Source: a bacterium
GTDB taxonomy: Bacteria; Eremiobacterota; Eremiobacteria; Baltobacterales; Baltobacteraceae
DNA: 17,716 nt
Assembly (NCBI GenBank): GCA_021781095.1
Contig: JAJXXM010000201.1
Location: 1 to 17,716 of the forward strand
Direction: 5' to 3'
Shown here: positions 8,248 through 15,119 of the stretch, one piece after another
How positions within the stretch are numbered: position 1 is the stretch's first letter
Layout: the number at the start of each line of letters is the position of its first letter
Made by a program: the position numbers and the translations under genes
Notes under the pieces: generated by a model
What the model saw: the letters and a program-made list of their open reading frames with translations, nothing else
The model's database searches: none
What the model was told of the DNA's origin: nothing

Positions 8248-9419
8248 GATACGAGCGTTACTTTCGGCTCCCCTTTCGCATAGCCCTCGACGACAATTCG
8301 CGTTTCTCCCGACAAAAGTCTCCACAATGGCTCGACCACAAGCGCGCTTCGCCATGCAGAGAGTCCCAGGAGCTCGCCGAGTTCCTCGGCGCTCCCCGGT
8401 GCCTCGCGCGCGGCGCGTTCGAGCGCGGCCCGGGTGACCAGGAGCCCCTGCGGAAGCCCTGCGTCGCGAGCGGCCTCGCCGACGGCAACGCCGAGCAATG
8501 TCGCCAGCGTCTCGCGCTCGGCACCGAGCGGGCGACTCGGACGTTCCGGCAACTCGTCCTCGGGAACCACCTCGCCACGTTCGACCGCATCGATCAGCCG
8601 CGCGCCGAAGTTGCGCCGCGCGCTCGATTCGAGCCGACGCAATTGCACGAGATCTTCGACGTGCTTGGGACGCAATTGCGCGATCCCTCCAATAACGTCG
8701 TCGGGAATCACGAATTTCGGCGGGATGTCGCGTTCCTTCGCGATGGCATCGCGTTCGGCGACCACCGCGGCGAGCACGGCCAGCTCGCGCCGATTCATGC
8801 GGACCGCGCCGGGAATCTTCATGTAGGCGCGGCGTAAATCGAAGCGGTATTTTTCCGGCCTCGCCAGCGCCACGCACTCCTCGTCGCACCAGGCCGCGCG
8901 GCCGCGCTCTTCGAGCTTTTGCCGGAGCATATCGTGCATCGGCAGCAGATGCACCACGTCGTCGACGAGATACTCCATCTGCTTCTCGCTCAACGGCCGC
9001 GTCGACCAATCGCTGACGGTCTGCGTTTTCGCCAGGCGCACGCCGGTAAGATCGCGCACGAGATCGGCGAGCGATATCTGCATGCCGTAGCCGAGAAACG
9101 AAGCCGCCACTTGCGTATCGAAGAGTTTGGGCGGCACGCTGCCGAAGCGCTCTGCAAAGATCTTTAAGTCGCTTTGCAGCGCGTGCCCGACCACCGTCAC
9201 GCGCGCGAGCGCCTCGACGAGCGGATGTAAATCGATGCCCGGCGCGAGTGGATCGACGATCGCCGTGTACTCGGGCAACGCGAGCTGTAAGACCATGAGG
9301 CGCGGCGCGTAACTGCGCTCTGCGTGGAATTCGGTATCGAGCCCCACGCGGTCGGTCGCATCGAGGCGCGCGCAGAGGGCGGCGACGCCCCGCGCATCGA
9401 CGATCAGTTCGTGCGTCAC
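8244..9419 (-). CDS. rnd: Ribonuclease D
   Basis: This is a 3'-5' exoribonuclease that trims tRNA and other small RNA 3' ends. The 391-residue protein has a DEDDy exonuclease domain at about 1-170: D28 and E30 in [14 protein letters not shown]84 in [11 protein letters not shown], and Y150 and D154 in [14 protein letters not shown]. Spacing and numbering are nearly identical to E. coli RNase D. A C-terminal HRDC domain follows at about 205-285 ([20 protein letters not shown]...[14 protein letters not shown]). The region after about 300 is a second helical module as in the full-length enzyme. The start is GTG 9419, which overlaps the stop of the TVP38-like gene (GTGA); the 3' end overlaps the acnA start (ATGA). 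Co-transcription with acnA is therefore expected, although the two functions have no known link. Confidence 0.93.
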   Translation of the reverse strand: MTHELIVDARGVAALCARLDATDRVGLDTEFHAERSYAPRLMVLQLALPEYTAIVDPLAPGIDLHPLVEALARVTVVGHALQSDLKIFAERFGSVPPKLFDTQVAASFLGYGMQISLADLVRDLTGVRLAKTQTVSDWSTRPLSEKQMEYLVDDVVHLLPMHDMLRQKLEERGRAAWCDEECVALARPEKYRFDLRRAYMKIPGAVRMNRRELAVLAAVVAERDAIAKERDIPPKFVIPDDVIGGIAQLRPKHVEDLVQLRRLESSARRNFGARLIDAVERGEVVPEDELPERPSRPLGAERETLATLLGVAVGEAARDAGLPQGLLVTRAALERAAREAPGSAEELGELLGLSAWRSALVVEPLWRLLSGETRIVVEGYAKGEPKVTLVS

Positions 9420-10135
9420 GGCGTTACGATCGGCGATGGCGTCGGGGTTGGGCGAACGCGCCGAAAGTGAATGTGGAATGGGTGGGCGTGCTTATCGATA
9501 TACACTTTGGCCCGACGTTCGTAACGTCGCATCGCATTCCCCGCGCGGCGTTCGTATCCGTGCACGAGGACGGTCACGCGGTCGCCGCCGATCGCCAGCA
9601 ACGTGCAGATGGGGATTGCGACGACGCACATGGTGTAGATCTGCCGGATCAGCGGGACCCGCATCACCGCGGCGGTCGCCGTGGCGACGGTCCCGCCGAA
9701 ACCCGGAATCACGCGGACGCAGATAAGAAACATCGGCGATCCCGGCTTGAAACGATGGGTCCACGCCGGCAAGCGTTTGAGATAGGCATCGAGATCGAGG
9801 AGATGCGTCGCGTGTCGGTTTACCCAGTAGCCGAGCATCGCCGCAAGAACGAGCCCGACGGCGTTGATGACCGATCCCCAGAGCGGGCCGAAAATCGCAC
9901 CGTTCATGACGGCGAGGGCATCGGTCACCGAGAACGGCGCCGATGCGACGAGCGCGAAGATCACCGTCGCCATCGGATAGGCCCAGCCACCGATCGAGCG
10001 GATGAACCGGTCGACCTCCGGCTGAAAGCGTATGACGAGTGCGGCGACCGCGAAGGAGAGCAGCAACAGCGCGATGCCGCCGATCTTGCGAACGAAGCGC
10101 GGCGACTCGGCACTCGCCGCCGGCGGCGTGCTCAA
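9416..10135 (-). CDS. TVP38/TMEM64 (VTT-domain) family membrane protein
   Basis: This 239-residue integral membrane protein belongs to the VTT/DedA-related superfamily. Hydrophobic segments are at about 18-36, 50-75, 85-105, 135-160 and 165-185. The core signature is visible: [39 protein letters not shown], i.e. the GxxFGxxxG re-entrant region, and later [21 protein letters not shown]. Family members are implicated in lipid scrambling or membrane homeostasis; the substrate here is unknown. The C-terminal tail is basic and contains a His-rich patch ([13 protein letters not shown]). The predicted start is TTG 10135 ([14 protein letters not shown]...), with no Shine-Dalgarno sequence directly upstream; no better start occurs before M55. 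It is the first gene of the minus-strand operon and is divergent from the ABC importer across 132 bp. Confidence 0.8.
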   Translation of the reverse strand: MSTPPAASAESPRFVRKIGGIALLLLSFAVAALVIRFQPEVDRFIRSIGGWAYPMATVIFALVASAPFSVTDALAVMNGAIFGPLWGSVINAVGLVLAAMLGYWVNRHATHLLDLDAYLKRLPAWTHRFKPGSPMFLICVRVIPGFGGTVATATAAVMRVPLIRQIYTMCVVAIPICTLLAIGGDRVTVLVHGYERRAGNAMRRYERRAKVYIDKHAHPFHIHFRRVRPTPTPSPIVTP

Positions 10136-10167
10136 CGGAGGCAGGGAGCGGGAGCAGTGGCGATCAT
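10132..10167 (-). other. Possible 11-codon leader mini-ORF before the TVP38-like gene
   Basis: An ATG at 10167 (minus) opens a short frame [11 protein letters not shown] whose TGA (10134-10132) overlaps the TTG start of the TVP38-like gene as TTGA. AAGGG stands four bases before the ATG. The TTG itself has no ribosome site, so translation could be handed on from this leader. With only 11 codons, chance is a real alternative. Confidence 0.2.
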
Positions 10168-10267
10168 CCTGCCCTTATGCGCGCTCGGGCGTACCCTCTC
10201 CCTGTTTTCCCTACCCGCCCCCCGCTCGACGCATGGTTCGCGCGCCCGCACGGATAACCGAGAACGC
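10136..10267. promoter_or_regulatory. Divergent promoter region between TVP38 operon and tungstate/molybdate importer
   Basis: This 132-bp spacer must contain the promoters of both the minus-strand operon and the importer. I cannot assign convincing -35/-10 boxes. A 7-bp inverted repeat, CAGGGAG at 10142-10148 and CTCCCTG at 10198-10204, flanks the middle. I do not see a ModE-type box or a recognisable molybdenum-cofactor riboswitch. Confidence 0.4.
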
Positions 10268-11182
10268 ATGAAAACCGTGCGTACTTTCCTCGTCGCGTTC
10301 GCGTGCGCGAGCCTTCTCCCGCTTCATGCGTCGGCCTCCGAGCGAGCGCTGCGCATCGCCTATGCCGGTTCGATGGGGGCCGTGATGGACCGCGCCTTGG
10401 GGCCGCGGTTCGCCGAGCACGCGAATGTCGGATATCAAGGCATCGGCGGCGGCGCCTATGGTTTGGCGCGCCTGATCGCGGCGGGGCGCCTGCAGGCCGA
10501 TCTCTTCATCTCGATTACGCCGGGCCCGATCCGCGTGCTGCAGCGCGCGGGTCTCGTCGCACGCGCCGTTCCCATCGCACGCACGCAGATGGTCATCGCG
10601 TACAGCCCGAAGAGCCGTTTCGCCGCGCAGCTCCGCAGCGCCGCGACGGGCGCGACGCCGTGGTGGCGCGTGCTCGAAACACCGGGCTTGCGCTTCGGCC
10701 GCACCGACCCGGCGACCGATCCGCAGGGGCAGAGCATCCTCTTTACCATGCAGCTCGCGCAAGGGTATTATCACCGCGCCGATCTTTCGCAACGAATCCT
10801 CGGAGCCGATCGGAACCCCGCACAGATCTTCACCGAAGCCTCGCTATTAAGCCGACTTGAGAGCGGCGAGATCGATGCGTCGTCGGGATATGAAAGTGCG
10901 GTGCGTTCGCTGCACCTGCCGTTTATCGCCCTGCCCCCGCAGATCGATCTCGGCGATCCCGCGTACGCGCGCCGATACGAACGCGCGACGATTCGCCTCG
11001 TTCGTCGCGGTAAAAGCGAGACGTTACACCCCGAGCCGCTGGTGTTTTACGCCGCGGTCTTAAAAAATGCGACGAATCCGAACGCCGCGCGCGCATTTAT
11101 CGCCTACGCACGCTCGCAGCGCGGGCAGAGCATTCTCCACGCGTTCGGCTACCAGCCCCCGTTGGGCCCGCCGCTTTTGTGA
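10268..11182 (+). CDS. wtpA: Tungstate/molybdate ABC transporter, substrate-binding protein (WtpA-like)
   Basis: This is the exported binding protein of an oxyanion importer. The 304-residue precursor has a signal peptide (MKTVRTFLVAFACASLLPL, likely cleaved after ASA at A23). The mature part has the features of the WtpA/ModA type II binding proteins: LRIAYAGSMGAVMD at the N-terminus, DLFISITPGPIRVL, TDPATDPQGQSILFTMQLA with a YY after it (compare the DPxG...QLA..YY block of WtpA), and ALPPQIDLGDPAYARRY near the end. Candidate ligand-region residues are D151 and E209. I start at ATG 10268 because it immediately precedes the signal peptide; the frame is open further upstream but lies over the opposite gene. 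Its stop overlaps the permease GTG start (GTGA). Preference for tungstate over molybdate cannot be decided from sequence. Confidence 0.85.
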   Translation: MKTVRTFLVAFACASLLPLHASASERALRIAYAGSMGAVMDRALGPRFAEHANVGYQGIGGGAYGLARLIAAGRLQADLFISITPGPIRVLQRAGLVARAVPIARTQMVIAYSPKSRFAAQLRSAATGATPWWRVLETPGLRFGRTDPATDPQGQSILFTMQLAQGYYHRADLSQRILGADRNPAQIFTEASLLSRLESGEIDASSGYESAVRSLHLPFIALPPQIDLGDPAYARRYERATIRLVRRGKSETLHPEPLVFYAAVLKNATNPNAARAFIAYARSQRGQSILHAFGYQPPLGPPLL

Positions 11183-11946
11183 AACGTCGTCGGCCGAACG
11201 AGCGGTGGCTGCTCGCCATTCCCGCGCTGCTCTTCCTCGTCGCGCCGTTTATCGCGTTAGTTTTCGCAACTCCGTGGACGCATTTTTCCCTCGACCCCGG
11301 CGATTGGTCGGCGATCGGCGTCTCCATCGGCTACGGCGCGTGCGCGATGCTGCTCGTTATCGCACTGGGAACGCCCTTCGCATGGTGGCTCGCGCGCACG
11401 CAGTTCCCGGCGCGGTGGATCGCCGACGCGATCGTCCTATTGCCGCTGCTCTCGCCGCCCCTGGCGTTGGGTATCGTTCTCGAAACGCTCTACGGTCCGT
11501 ACGGCGCCGCCGGCGCGCCGCTCGCGCGGCTCGGGCTCTTGCTGACGAATTCGGCACCCGCCTTCGTTCTCGCACTAACCTACGGCGCGCTCCCGTTCTT
11601 CGTCGTTCTCGCGCGCGCCGCATTCGAAGGCGTCTCGCCGGAATACGAAGCGCTCGCACGCACGTTGGGCAAATCGCAACCGGCGATCTTTTTTACCGTC
11701 ACGCTCCCGCTTGCGCGCGTCGGGTTAGGCGCCGCACTCGCCATCGCGTGGGTGCGCGCGCTCGGTGAATTCGGCATCTGTCTGATCGTTGCGTATTTTC
11801 CGATGGGCATTCCCGTGCGCCTCTGGGTGAATCTCCAAGACGTTGGGCTCGGCGCGGTTTTTCCGCTGCTGTGGGTCTTCTATCTCGTCGCTCTTCCGTT
11901 GCCGCTCTGGCTCGGATTACGCGCGCAGCGGCGGAGTATCGCGTGA
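11179..11946 (+). CDS. wtpB: Tungstate/molybdate ABC transporter, permease
   Basis: This is the inner-membrane subunit of the importer, 255 residues with about six transmembrane segments (first at about 11-30). The cytoplasmic coupling loop (EAA motif) that contacts the ATPase is visible as YEALARTLGKSQPAIFFTVT followed by LPLARVGLGAALAIAW, and is preceded by the LPLLSPPLALGIVL block typical of ModB/WtpB/CysT permeases. The start is GTG 11179 within the stop of the binding-protein gene, and its own TGA overlaps the ATPase GTG (11943). This gives a three-gene translationally coupled set. The size fits the family (about 230-270 residues). Confidence 0.9.
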   Translation: MKRRRPNERWLLAIPALLFLVAPFIALVFATPWTHFSLDPGDWSAIGVSIGYGACAMLLVIALGTPFAWWLARTQFPARWIADAIVLLPLLSPPLALGIVLETLYGPYGAAGAPLARLGLLLTNSAPAFVLALTYGALPFFVVLARAAFEGVSPEYEALARTLGKSQPAIFFTVTLPLARVGLGAALAIAWVRALGEFGICLIVAYFPMGIPVRLWVNLQDVGLGAVFPLLWVFYLVALPLPLWLGLRAQRRSIA

Positions 11947-12536
11947 ACGCCGTTCGCGTCGCCTATCGCATCTACGAACCGATCGCGCTCGAGGTCGCGT
12001 TCGAAGTCACCGGCATCACCGTACTGCTCGGCGGAAACGGCGAAGGAAAGAGCACGATTTTACGAGCGCTCGCCGGACTCGTCGACGCCGAGGGGACGCC
12101 GTTCGGCGGCCTGCCGCCGCAACGGCGCCCGATCGCCTATCTTCCGCAGGAACATCTGCTCTTTCCACACTTGCGCGCCTGGGAGAACGTCGCATTTGCT
12201 CTCGAGGAGCGCACCCGTCGGCGCGAGCGGGCGTTCGAGCTCCTCGCGCGCTTCGAGATCGAGGCGCTTGCACATCGCTTTCCGCATCAGCTCTCCGGAG
12301 GCGAGCGTCAACGCATCGCCATCGCGCGAGCGTTCGCGCGCAGCCCGGAACTCGTGCTCTTCGACGAGCCGACCTCCGCGCTCGATACCAGCGCGAGGGA
12401 AGCGTTTATCGCCAGCGCCCTCCCGGCGCTCCGTAATGCCGGGATCCCAACGCTTGCTGCGACCCACGACCCCGCACTCGTCGGGGTCGCGGATCGCACC
12501 GTGCTTTTGCGCGGCCGTCGCATCGTCACCGAGTAG
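11943..12536 (+). CDS. wtpC: Tungstate/molybdate ABC transporter, ATP-binding protein (short form)
   Basis: This is the ATPase that powers the importer. The 197-residue protein starts at GTG 11943 (MNAVRVAYRIYEP) and holds a complete nucleotide-binding domain: Walker A GGNGEGKST (30-38, K36), Q-loop with Q69 (YLPQEHLLFPHL), signature LSGGERQR (117-124), Walker B LVLFDEP with catalytic E142, D-loop SALD, and H-loop H175 (ATHD). It ends straight after the core domain. The C-terminal TOBE/regulatory domain found in ModC and many WtpC proteins (usually about 350 residues) is missing, so oxyanion trans-inhibition through that domain cannot occur. A minimal ATPase like this is also seen in phosphate and tungstate (TupC-like) systems. 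Substrate comes from the neighbouring binding protein. Confidence 0.85.
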   Translation: MNAVRVAYRIYEPIALEVAFEVTGITVLLGGNGEGKSTILRALAGLVDAEGTPFGGLPPQRRPIAYLPQEHLLFPHLRAWENVAFALEERTRRRERAFELLARFEIEALAHRFPHQLSGGERQRIAIARAFARSPELVLFDEPTSALDTSAREAFIASALPALRNAGIPTLAATHDPALVGVADRTVLLRGRRIVTE

Positions 12537-12558
12537 CCGCCGCCGGCACTCGGCACGC

Positions 12559-13728
12559 CTATTTGATGACGTGCCAGTTATTCATCACGTACTGCGCGCC
12601 GCTCTGCGTGACGGTGAGCGTACCATCGCCGAAGGCATCGACGGCGAAGGTGGAGACTTGCGTCCCTGAGCTATTGGTCAACACGCCGCTGATGAAGTTG
12701 CTGCTGGTCGGCGGTTGCGAGGTGTTGGTCGTCACGTTGAGCGTATCGCCGTCGACGAGCTGCGCGTTGGTGACGCTGAGATTCTCGAGAAGCCCCGCCT
12801 TATAGGTCGCCGTGATCGGAATCGAATAGTTGCCTTTGCTCGTGCCGCCGGTGAGCGTGAAATCCGGGGTCGAGATGGGACAAGCGGTATTCTGGGTACC
12901 GGTGGCGATGTTGAGCGCCCCGATTCCACCGACGTAACTCGTTCCGGATTGGGTGGCGCTGTAGGTCACCGATCCGTCGCTATTGACCGTGCGCGTGCCG
13001 CCTGGAAGGTTGCCGCCCGCCCAACCGAAGGTTTCGTTCAACGACGAGATTCCCGTGGCGTTAAAGCCCGCGCTGTCGCCGCAATAGGTGCTCACTCCGG
13101 CATTTGCCGCAGCGATGCTGTACTCGGCGCTCGATTCGATGCTCTTCACGCCGGTGAGATTGAGCGTGCTGTTCGAGATGCGGTCGAACCCGTCGGCCAC
13201 GATCGGGAAGCCGTTGTTGCCGAAGGTGGCGTTCGAAACCGTCACGTTATCGGTGCGAACGGAGGTCGGCGTCGTATTTCCCTGCGGATATTGCGTAACG
13301 GTGCGTGCGATACTTTCCGCGTTGGTGCCGAGGATGGTGTATTTGCGCACGGTGTCGCGCGCGATTTGGGTGCATGCCTGATCGTAAAACACGATACGCT
13401 CCGAGGAGTTCGCATCGCCGTTCTTATCGGGGACGAAATATTCGACGCCGTTGCTGCACTGGCCGTTGGTAACGGCGAGCGCGCCGTGCCCGACCGTCGC
13501 GAGCGGGCTTCCGGCACCGCTCTCAACATTGTTGAGCGCCTTCACGGGCGAGCCGAGCGCGTTCGCCGAGGCGATCGAATCCTCCGACTGCACCTGCGCG
13601 CTCTGCGGCGTCGAGGCCCCCGCGCCCGACGAGCCTCCGGGGAGCGCCGATCCCGTCCCGGCGGCGCCGCCGCCGCAACCGGCGAGCACGAGGGCCGCCA
13701 GGGTTGCGAAAAGTACTTGATTCCGCAT
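12559..13728 (-). CDS. Putative lipoprotein of unknown function
   Basis: This is a 389-residue exported protein. The N-terminus MRNQVLFATLAALVLAGC has a lipobox (LAGC, lipidated Cys at 18) followed by a Gly/Ser/Ala-rich tether (about 19-50), so it should be anchored to a membrane and face outward. The rest is rich in Thr, Ser, Asn and Gly, with beta-strand-like alternation and scattered NxS/T motifs (for example NLTGVKS, DTLNVTTNTS). It has four Cys after the lipobox (near QCSNG, QACTQ, YCGDS, TACPIS) that could form two disulphides. I do not recognise a domain. The ATG at 13728 is preceded by GAGGAG, 6 bases upstream. The base composition matches its neighbours. The gene converges on the importer's ATPase gene with a 22-bp gap. 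Confidence 0.8.
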   Translation of the reverse strand: MRNQVLFATLAALVLAGCGGGAAGTGSALPGGSSGAGASTPQSAQVQSEDSIASANALGSPVKALNNVESGAGSPLATVGHGALAVTNGQCSNGVEYFVPDKNGDANSSERIVFYDQACTQIARDTVRKYTILGTNAESIARTVTQYPQGNTTPTSVRTDNVTVSNATFGNNGFPIVADGFDRISNSTLNLTGVKSIESSAEYSIAAANAGVSTYCGDSAGFNATGISSLNETFGWAGGNLPGGTRTVNSDGSVTYSATQSGTSYVGGIGALNIATGTQNTACPISTPDFTLTGGTSKGNYSIPITATYKAGLLENLSVTNAQLVDGDTLNVTTNTSQPPTSSNFISGVLTNSSGTQVSTFAVDAFGDGTLTVTQSGAQYVMNNWHVIK

Positions 13729-13811
13729 GATGTTCTCCTCGATTCGTTCGACAGAAATGTGACTACGAGATGAACTCTAACGGTAAAGGACGCGTGAATC
13801 TTTAGAACGCT

Positions 13812-13844
13812 ATGAGAACGCCCGCGGGGAGCGGGCGTTCTCAT
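13812..13844 (-). terminator. Strong hairpin, likely terminator of the secreted-protein gene at 13880
   Basis: ATGAGAACGCCCGC (13812-13825) and its exact complement (13831-13844) form a perfect 14-bp stem with a GGGGA loop (GC-rich at the loop end). It stands 36 bases after the stop of the minus-strand gene 13880-14536 and upstream of the lipoprotein gene. The minus-strand bases after the stem (AGCGTTCTAAAG) are not a real U-tract, so it may be an atypical terminator or a 5' element of the lipoprotein transcript. Confidence 0.6.
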
Positions 13845-13854
13845 CGTATTCTCA

Positions 13855-13870
13855 CGTTCGCAAGCGAACG
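13855..13870 (-). terminator. Second small hairpin near the same 3' end
   Basis: CGTTCG-CAAG-CGAACG forms a 6-bp stem with a 4-base loop, extendable by one C-G pair to a 2-base loop. It lies 10 bases after the stop at 13880. Together with the next hairpin it makes a double-stem 3' region. Confidence 0.4.
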
Positions 13871-13879
13871 CGGCCGAGA

Positions 13880-14536
13880 TTACATTGACGCGGAACGGCC
13901 CATCGCATTGAAGTGGTAGACCGCTGCGAGATCGTGCATCGCCTGCGTCAGCACGGCGTGATAATCCGCATCGGCGGCGATCCCGAACTTGGCATCGATA
14001 TCCTTCATCACTTGCACGTGAATCGGGTGAGAGACGGCGCGATCGAGAAGCACTTCGACGTTGAAGCCGCGTCCCGTCTGTCCGGCAGCCCAGAGCGCTC
14101 CGGCGAGCGCCTTCCCGTCGTTGGGGTTGGGGCTCGGGGTTTTCGGAAGTGCGATGTGCTTCGCGGTAACGATTTTCAGCGAATCGGCGACGACGAAGTT
14201 AAAGACTTTGAGGAACGTGCCGACCTTTGCCGCGCCGAACTTTTTGTTCAGCGAGGCCACTTCGGCTCCGGTTTTCGCACCGGCGAGACGCTTCACCAGC
14301 GTCAACGAGTTGAAGTGCGCGGGGCCGCCGCCGGCGACGATCATCGAGAGGGTGACGGGGAGCGCGGGGGCACCGGTGTAGACGCCGGGTCCCGAAAAAC
14401 GAGAGGGAGACATCGTGACGTGCGGGAGCAATGCGCCGTGCGACATCATGTCGCCGCTCATGCTGCTCGCCGATGCGATGCCGGTGAGGGTGGCGACGCT
14501 CATGGCGATCGCCGCGATGGTACGTTGGAGCTTCAT
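13880..14536 (-). CDS. Secreted protein of unknown function
   Basis: This 218-residue protein has a clear Sec signal peptide (MKLQRTIAAIAMSVATLTG, likely cut near ASA at about 22-24). The mature part starts with a Met/Ser/Pro-rich segment (MSGDMMSHGALLPHVTMSP), followed by an Ala-rich, mostly helical domain. That domain includes LTLVKRLAGAKTGAEVASLN, KKFGAAKVGTFLKVFNFVVADSL and PKTPSPNPNDGKALAGALW. There is no Cys and no recognisable catalytic motif. The start ATG 14536 is chosen because the signal peptide begins there; the open frame continues upstream to 14866 only as a shadow of the next gene. AAAGGA occurs about 13 bases upstream, a rather long spacing. I do not recognise the family. Its own leader and flanking hairpins suggest it is transcribed alone. 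Confidence 0.75.
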   Translation of the reverse strand: MKLQRTIAAIAMSVATLTGIASASSMSGDMMSHGALLPHVTMSPSRFSGPGVYTGAPALPVTLSMIVAGGGPAHFNSLTLVKRLAGAKTGAEVASLNKKFGAAKVGTFLKVFNFVVADSLKIVTAKHIALPKTPSPNPNDGKALAGALWAAGQTGRGFNVEVLLDRAVSHPIHVQVMKDIDAKFGIAADADYHAVLTQAMHDLAAVYHFNAMGRSASM

Positions 14537-14567
14537 TGGTACAATTTCATCCTTTCGCGGGGCTAAG

Positions 14568-14586
14568 GGCGAGACTGCATCTCGCC
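14568..14586 (-). terminator. Hairpin between RpiB-like gene and secreted-protein gene
   Basis: GGCGAGA-CTGCA-TCTCGCC is a perfect 7-bp stem with a 5-base loop. It lies 42 bases after the stop of the RpiB-like gene and 31 bases before the secreted-protein start. No U-tract follows, so it could be a terminator of the first gene or a 5'-leader structure of the second. Confidence 0.35.
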
Positions 14587-14628
14587 GTACGACCACCCTA
14601 ACGAGCGATCGAACCGCTTGGATGGGGG

Positions 14629-15057
14629 TCACTCCAAATCCGCAATCGCCTCGCGATCCTCGGCTTTCTCGCTCGCCACCGTTGCGAACCATGCATCGAA
14701 CATCTCGCCGAGAACCGCGAAACTTGCCGAACGGAGGCTCGCGCAGAGGACGTTCGCATCGTTCCAGCGCCGCGCACCGGCGGCGGTCGCGGCATCTCCG
14801 CAGAGCGCGGCCCGCACGCCACGGACCTTGTTCGCGGCGATGCTCACCCCGGTTCCGGTCCAGCAAAACACGACCCCGGTCGCACAGCTTCCCGATGCAA
14901 CCGCCTCACCGACCGCTCGTCCGACCGCGGGCCAGCACGCCGCCGCTCCCTCGTCGAGCGCGCCGAAACGACGCACGTCGTAGCCGCGCCGCCGAAGTTC
15001 CTCGCATGCGGCAACGGCCGTTTCGTGCCGTTCGTCGCTTCCCACCGCTACGATCAT
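14629..15057 (-). CDS. RpiB/LacA/LacB-family sugar-phosphate isomerase, atypical active site
   Basis: This 142-residue protein has the RpiB fold signature VVFCWTGTGVSIAANKVRGVRAALCGD and WNDANVLCASLRS. RpiB interconverts ribose-5-phosphate and ribulose-5-phosphate; LacAB act on galactose-6-phosphate. C65 lies at the catalytic Cys position of RpiB, and D8 at the N-terminal Asp. The His expected next to that Asp is Glu (GSDERHE), and the ring-opening His of the usual HNDAN motif is Trp (W98 in RRWNDAN). The DYPD segment is also replaced (CWPAVG). The substrate is therefore probably not plain ribose-5-phosphate. The start is strongly supported: AAAGGAGG lies 7 bases before the ATG. The gene is divergent from the Nudix gene (62-bp gap). 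Family assignment is firm; activity is uncertain. Confidence 0.85.
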   Translation of the reverse strand: MIVAVGSDERHETAVAACEELRRRGYDVRRFGALDEGAAACWPAVGRAVGEAVASGSCATGVVFCWTGTGVSIAANKVRGVRAALCGDAATAAGARRWNDANVLCASLRSASFAVLGEMFDAWFATVASEKAEDREAIADLE

Positions 15058-15119
15058 CGTTCTTCCTCCTTTGAACCGGGCATAGGACGGATGCGCTACG
15101 GCAGAAAAGGAAGCCTGCG

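Noticed and set aside
8248..9009. Upstream extension of the aconitase frame
   Set aside because: It is the shadow of ribonuclease D in another frame, Arg/Gly-rich. Aconitase homology begins at ATG 8247, which also overlaps the rnd stop in the usual ATGA way.
9467..10267. Upstream extension of the binding-protein frame on the plus strand
   Set aside because: It lies antisense to the TVP38-like gene and is Arg/Asp/His-rich. The signal peptide at ATG 10268 marks the real start.
10136..10267. Molybdenum-cofactor riboswitch before the importer
   Set aside because: Only a 7-bp inverted repeat with a 49-base gap and small weak stems are seen. The known conserved core could not be recognised.
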